Assembly: GCA_040751755.1 (NCBI GenBank)
Contig: JBFMHC010000040.1
Span: 62,001-126,000 of the forward strand
DNA: 64,000 bases
Reading direction: 5' to 3'
From: PFJX01 sp040751755
Lineage (GTDB): Bacteria > Pseudomonadota > Gammaproteobacteria > Burkholderiales > Thiobacillaceae
A program made the translations under genes and the position numbers. Below the pieces are notes generated by a model. It was not told where the DNA came from and searched no databases. It saw nothing but the letters and a program-made list of their open reading frames with translations. Shown in pieces: positions 63,070 through 64,000 of the stretch (position 1 is the first letter of the stretch; every line of letters begins with the position of its first letter).

Positions 63070-64000
63070 ATGCGATATCCGAACACCCTGCTCGCCTGCC
63101 TGACCGCCCTCGCCCTGCTCTCCCCCGGCGCCCGCGCCGAGACGCCGAACCTGCCCGCCGCCAGCAACCACGGCCTCGACGCGATGGCGCCGCACGGCCG
63201 CTGGGCCGCGCGCCTGACCCTGCTGCGCAACAGCTACGACCAGCGCTACGACGACGCGCGCGAACGGGTCGACCTCGACGCCGGCTATGACGGCCTCGAC
63301 CTCGCCACGATCGGCCTGGCGGGGCAGCTCAACCTGGACACCGACGTGGTCACGGAATACGCCGAGCTGATGCTCGGCTACGGCGTCACCCCGGACCTCA
63401 CGGTCGGCGCGATCATCCCCTACGCCCGCACCACCCGCCACGCACGCTTCTCGGTGGATGGCGGCATCGGCACCGCCGGCCTGCAGGCGGTCCTCACCGG
63501 CGCGCTCGGCTACAAGCCCCTGGGCACCAGCACCACCTCCGGCCTCGGCGACCCCACCCTCGGCGCCCTCTGGCGCTTCCACAAGAGCGCGCGCGACAGC
63601 GCCGTGCTCGGCCTGGGCGTGCGCTTCGGCGTCGCCGACCCGGACGACCCGGACGACCTGATGGACGTGCCGCCGGGCGACGGCAGCACCGACCTGCGCG
63701 CACGCATCGAATACTTCCGCGACCTCGGCCGCGGCTTCGACCTGCGCCTGCTGGCGGAGTACCAGCCGCAGTTCGCGGACACCGTGGTGATGCGCCCCGG
63801 CAACCCGCTGACCACGGCGACCAAGGAACGCCTGGAGCGCGACCTGGGCGACTACTGGGAATTCGACGTGGAACTGGGCAAGAGCTTCGGCGACTGGCGC
63901 GTCGCCGGCACTTGGCACCGCTACCAGGAAGGCCCGGACCGCTACACCTCCAGCCTCGGCACCGACACCAGCTTCCTCTCCGCCAACACCGACACGCTCG
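63070..64000 (+). CDS. Outer-membrane beta-barrel protein, N-terminal part (3' cut by window edge)
   Basis: The open frame from the ATG at 63070 runs to the window end without a stop (310 codons). A signal peptide (MRYPNTLLACLTALALLSPGARA) is followed by amphipathic beta-strand sequence with alternating aromatic residues, such as YAELMLGYGVTPDLTVGAIIPYARTT. It resembles porin-like transporters of the phenol-meta-pathway type, but I cannot assign a family firmly. Divergent from the LuxR-type regulator. Confidence 0.75.
   Translation, partial: MRYPNTLLACLTALALLSPGARAETPNLPAASNHGLDAMAPHGRWAARLTLLRNSYDQRYDDARERVDLDAGYDGLDLATIGLAGQLNLDTDVVTEYAELMLGYGVTPDLTVGAIIPYARTTRHARFSVDGGIGTAGLQAVLTGALGYKPLGTSTTSGLGDPTLGALWRFHKSARDSAVLGLGVRFGVADPDDPDDLMDVPPGDGSTDLRARIEYFRDLGRGFDLRLLAEYQPQFADTVVMRPGNPLTTATKERLERDLGDYWEFDVELGKSFGDWRVAGTWHRYQEGPDRYTSSLGTDTSFLSANTDTL

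Overview
The window comes from a high-GC proteobacterium (about 68 percent G+C in a hand-counted housekeeping line). The dusB-fis-purH-purD gene order, ubiquinone synthesis (UbiD), aerobic haem synthesis (HemF) and the many c-di-GMP and hybrid-kinase genes suggest a beta- or gammaproteobacterium. I cannot fix the genus by reading. No tRNA, rRNA, CRISPR array or recognisable transposase was seen.

Layout. 1-5.5 kb: 3' part of PEP carboxylase, a class I glutamine amidotransferase, and a hybrid histidine kinase whose sensor is a fused periplasmic-binding domain. 5.5-11 kb (minus): circularly permuted ATP-grasp and alpha-E genes, a PAS-GGDEF-EAL protein and phosphoglycerate mutase. 11.2-15.4 kb: HU protein, KatG with a palindromic upstream region, and a 446-aa protein of unknown function. 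15.4-18.9 kb: a low-GC island with two coupled genes, a NYN-type (PIN-like) putative nuclease and a NACHT-type STAND ATPase. This is the best candidate for an undescribed, possibly anti-phage, system.

18.9-25.6 kb and 35.4-39.9 kb are two halves of a nitrate/nitrite assimilation regulon. The first holds nirB, nirD, nasA and nasT; the second holds nrtA, nrtB, nrtD and nasS. Each half begins with a sigma54-type promoter (15 of 16 consensus positions) and a leader with an identical 20-nt block and a strong intrinsic terminator just before the first gene. With a cytosolic nitrate sensor (NasS) and an ANTAR RNA-binding regulator (NasT) also encoded, this points to nitrate-controlled antitermination. 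A third sigma54-type promoter precedes a single-domain haemoglobin gene at 33.0 kb.

Between the halves lie btaA-btaB for betaine lipid synthesis with an 11-bp-periodic PHO-box-like array, a HAD hydrolase, a TonB-dependent receptor that appears to have lost its natural stop codon, a binding-protein/diguanylate-cyclase pair, the globin and a PhoD phosphatase.

40-64 kb: dusB-fis, purH-purD and tsaC. Then comes a seven-gene minus-strand operon (TonB receptor, periplasmic protein, NapH-like polyferredoxin, CcdA-like membrane protein, exbB, exbD, tonB) that looks like a metal-uptake system with its own redox and energising parts. It is followed by hemF with a class A penicillin-binding protein, a second hybrid kinase, an ankyrin protein, ubiD, a lipoprotein, an ABC-F ATPase, a LuxR-type regulator and the start of an outer-membrane protein. 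GC-rich palindromic repeats sit in the gaps of the nitrate genes, and half of one lies in frame inside nirB.
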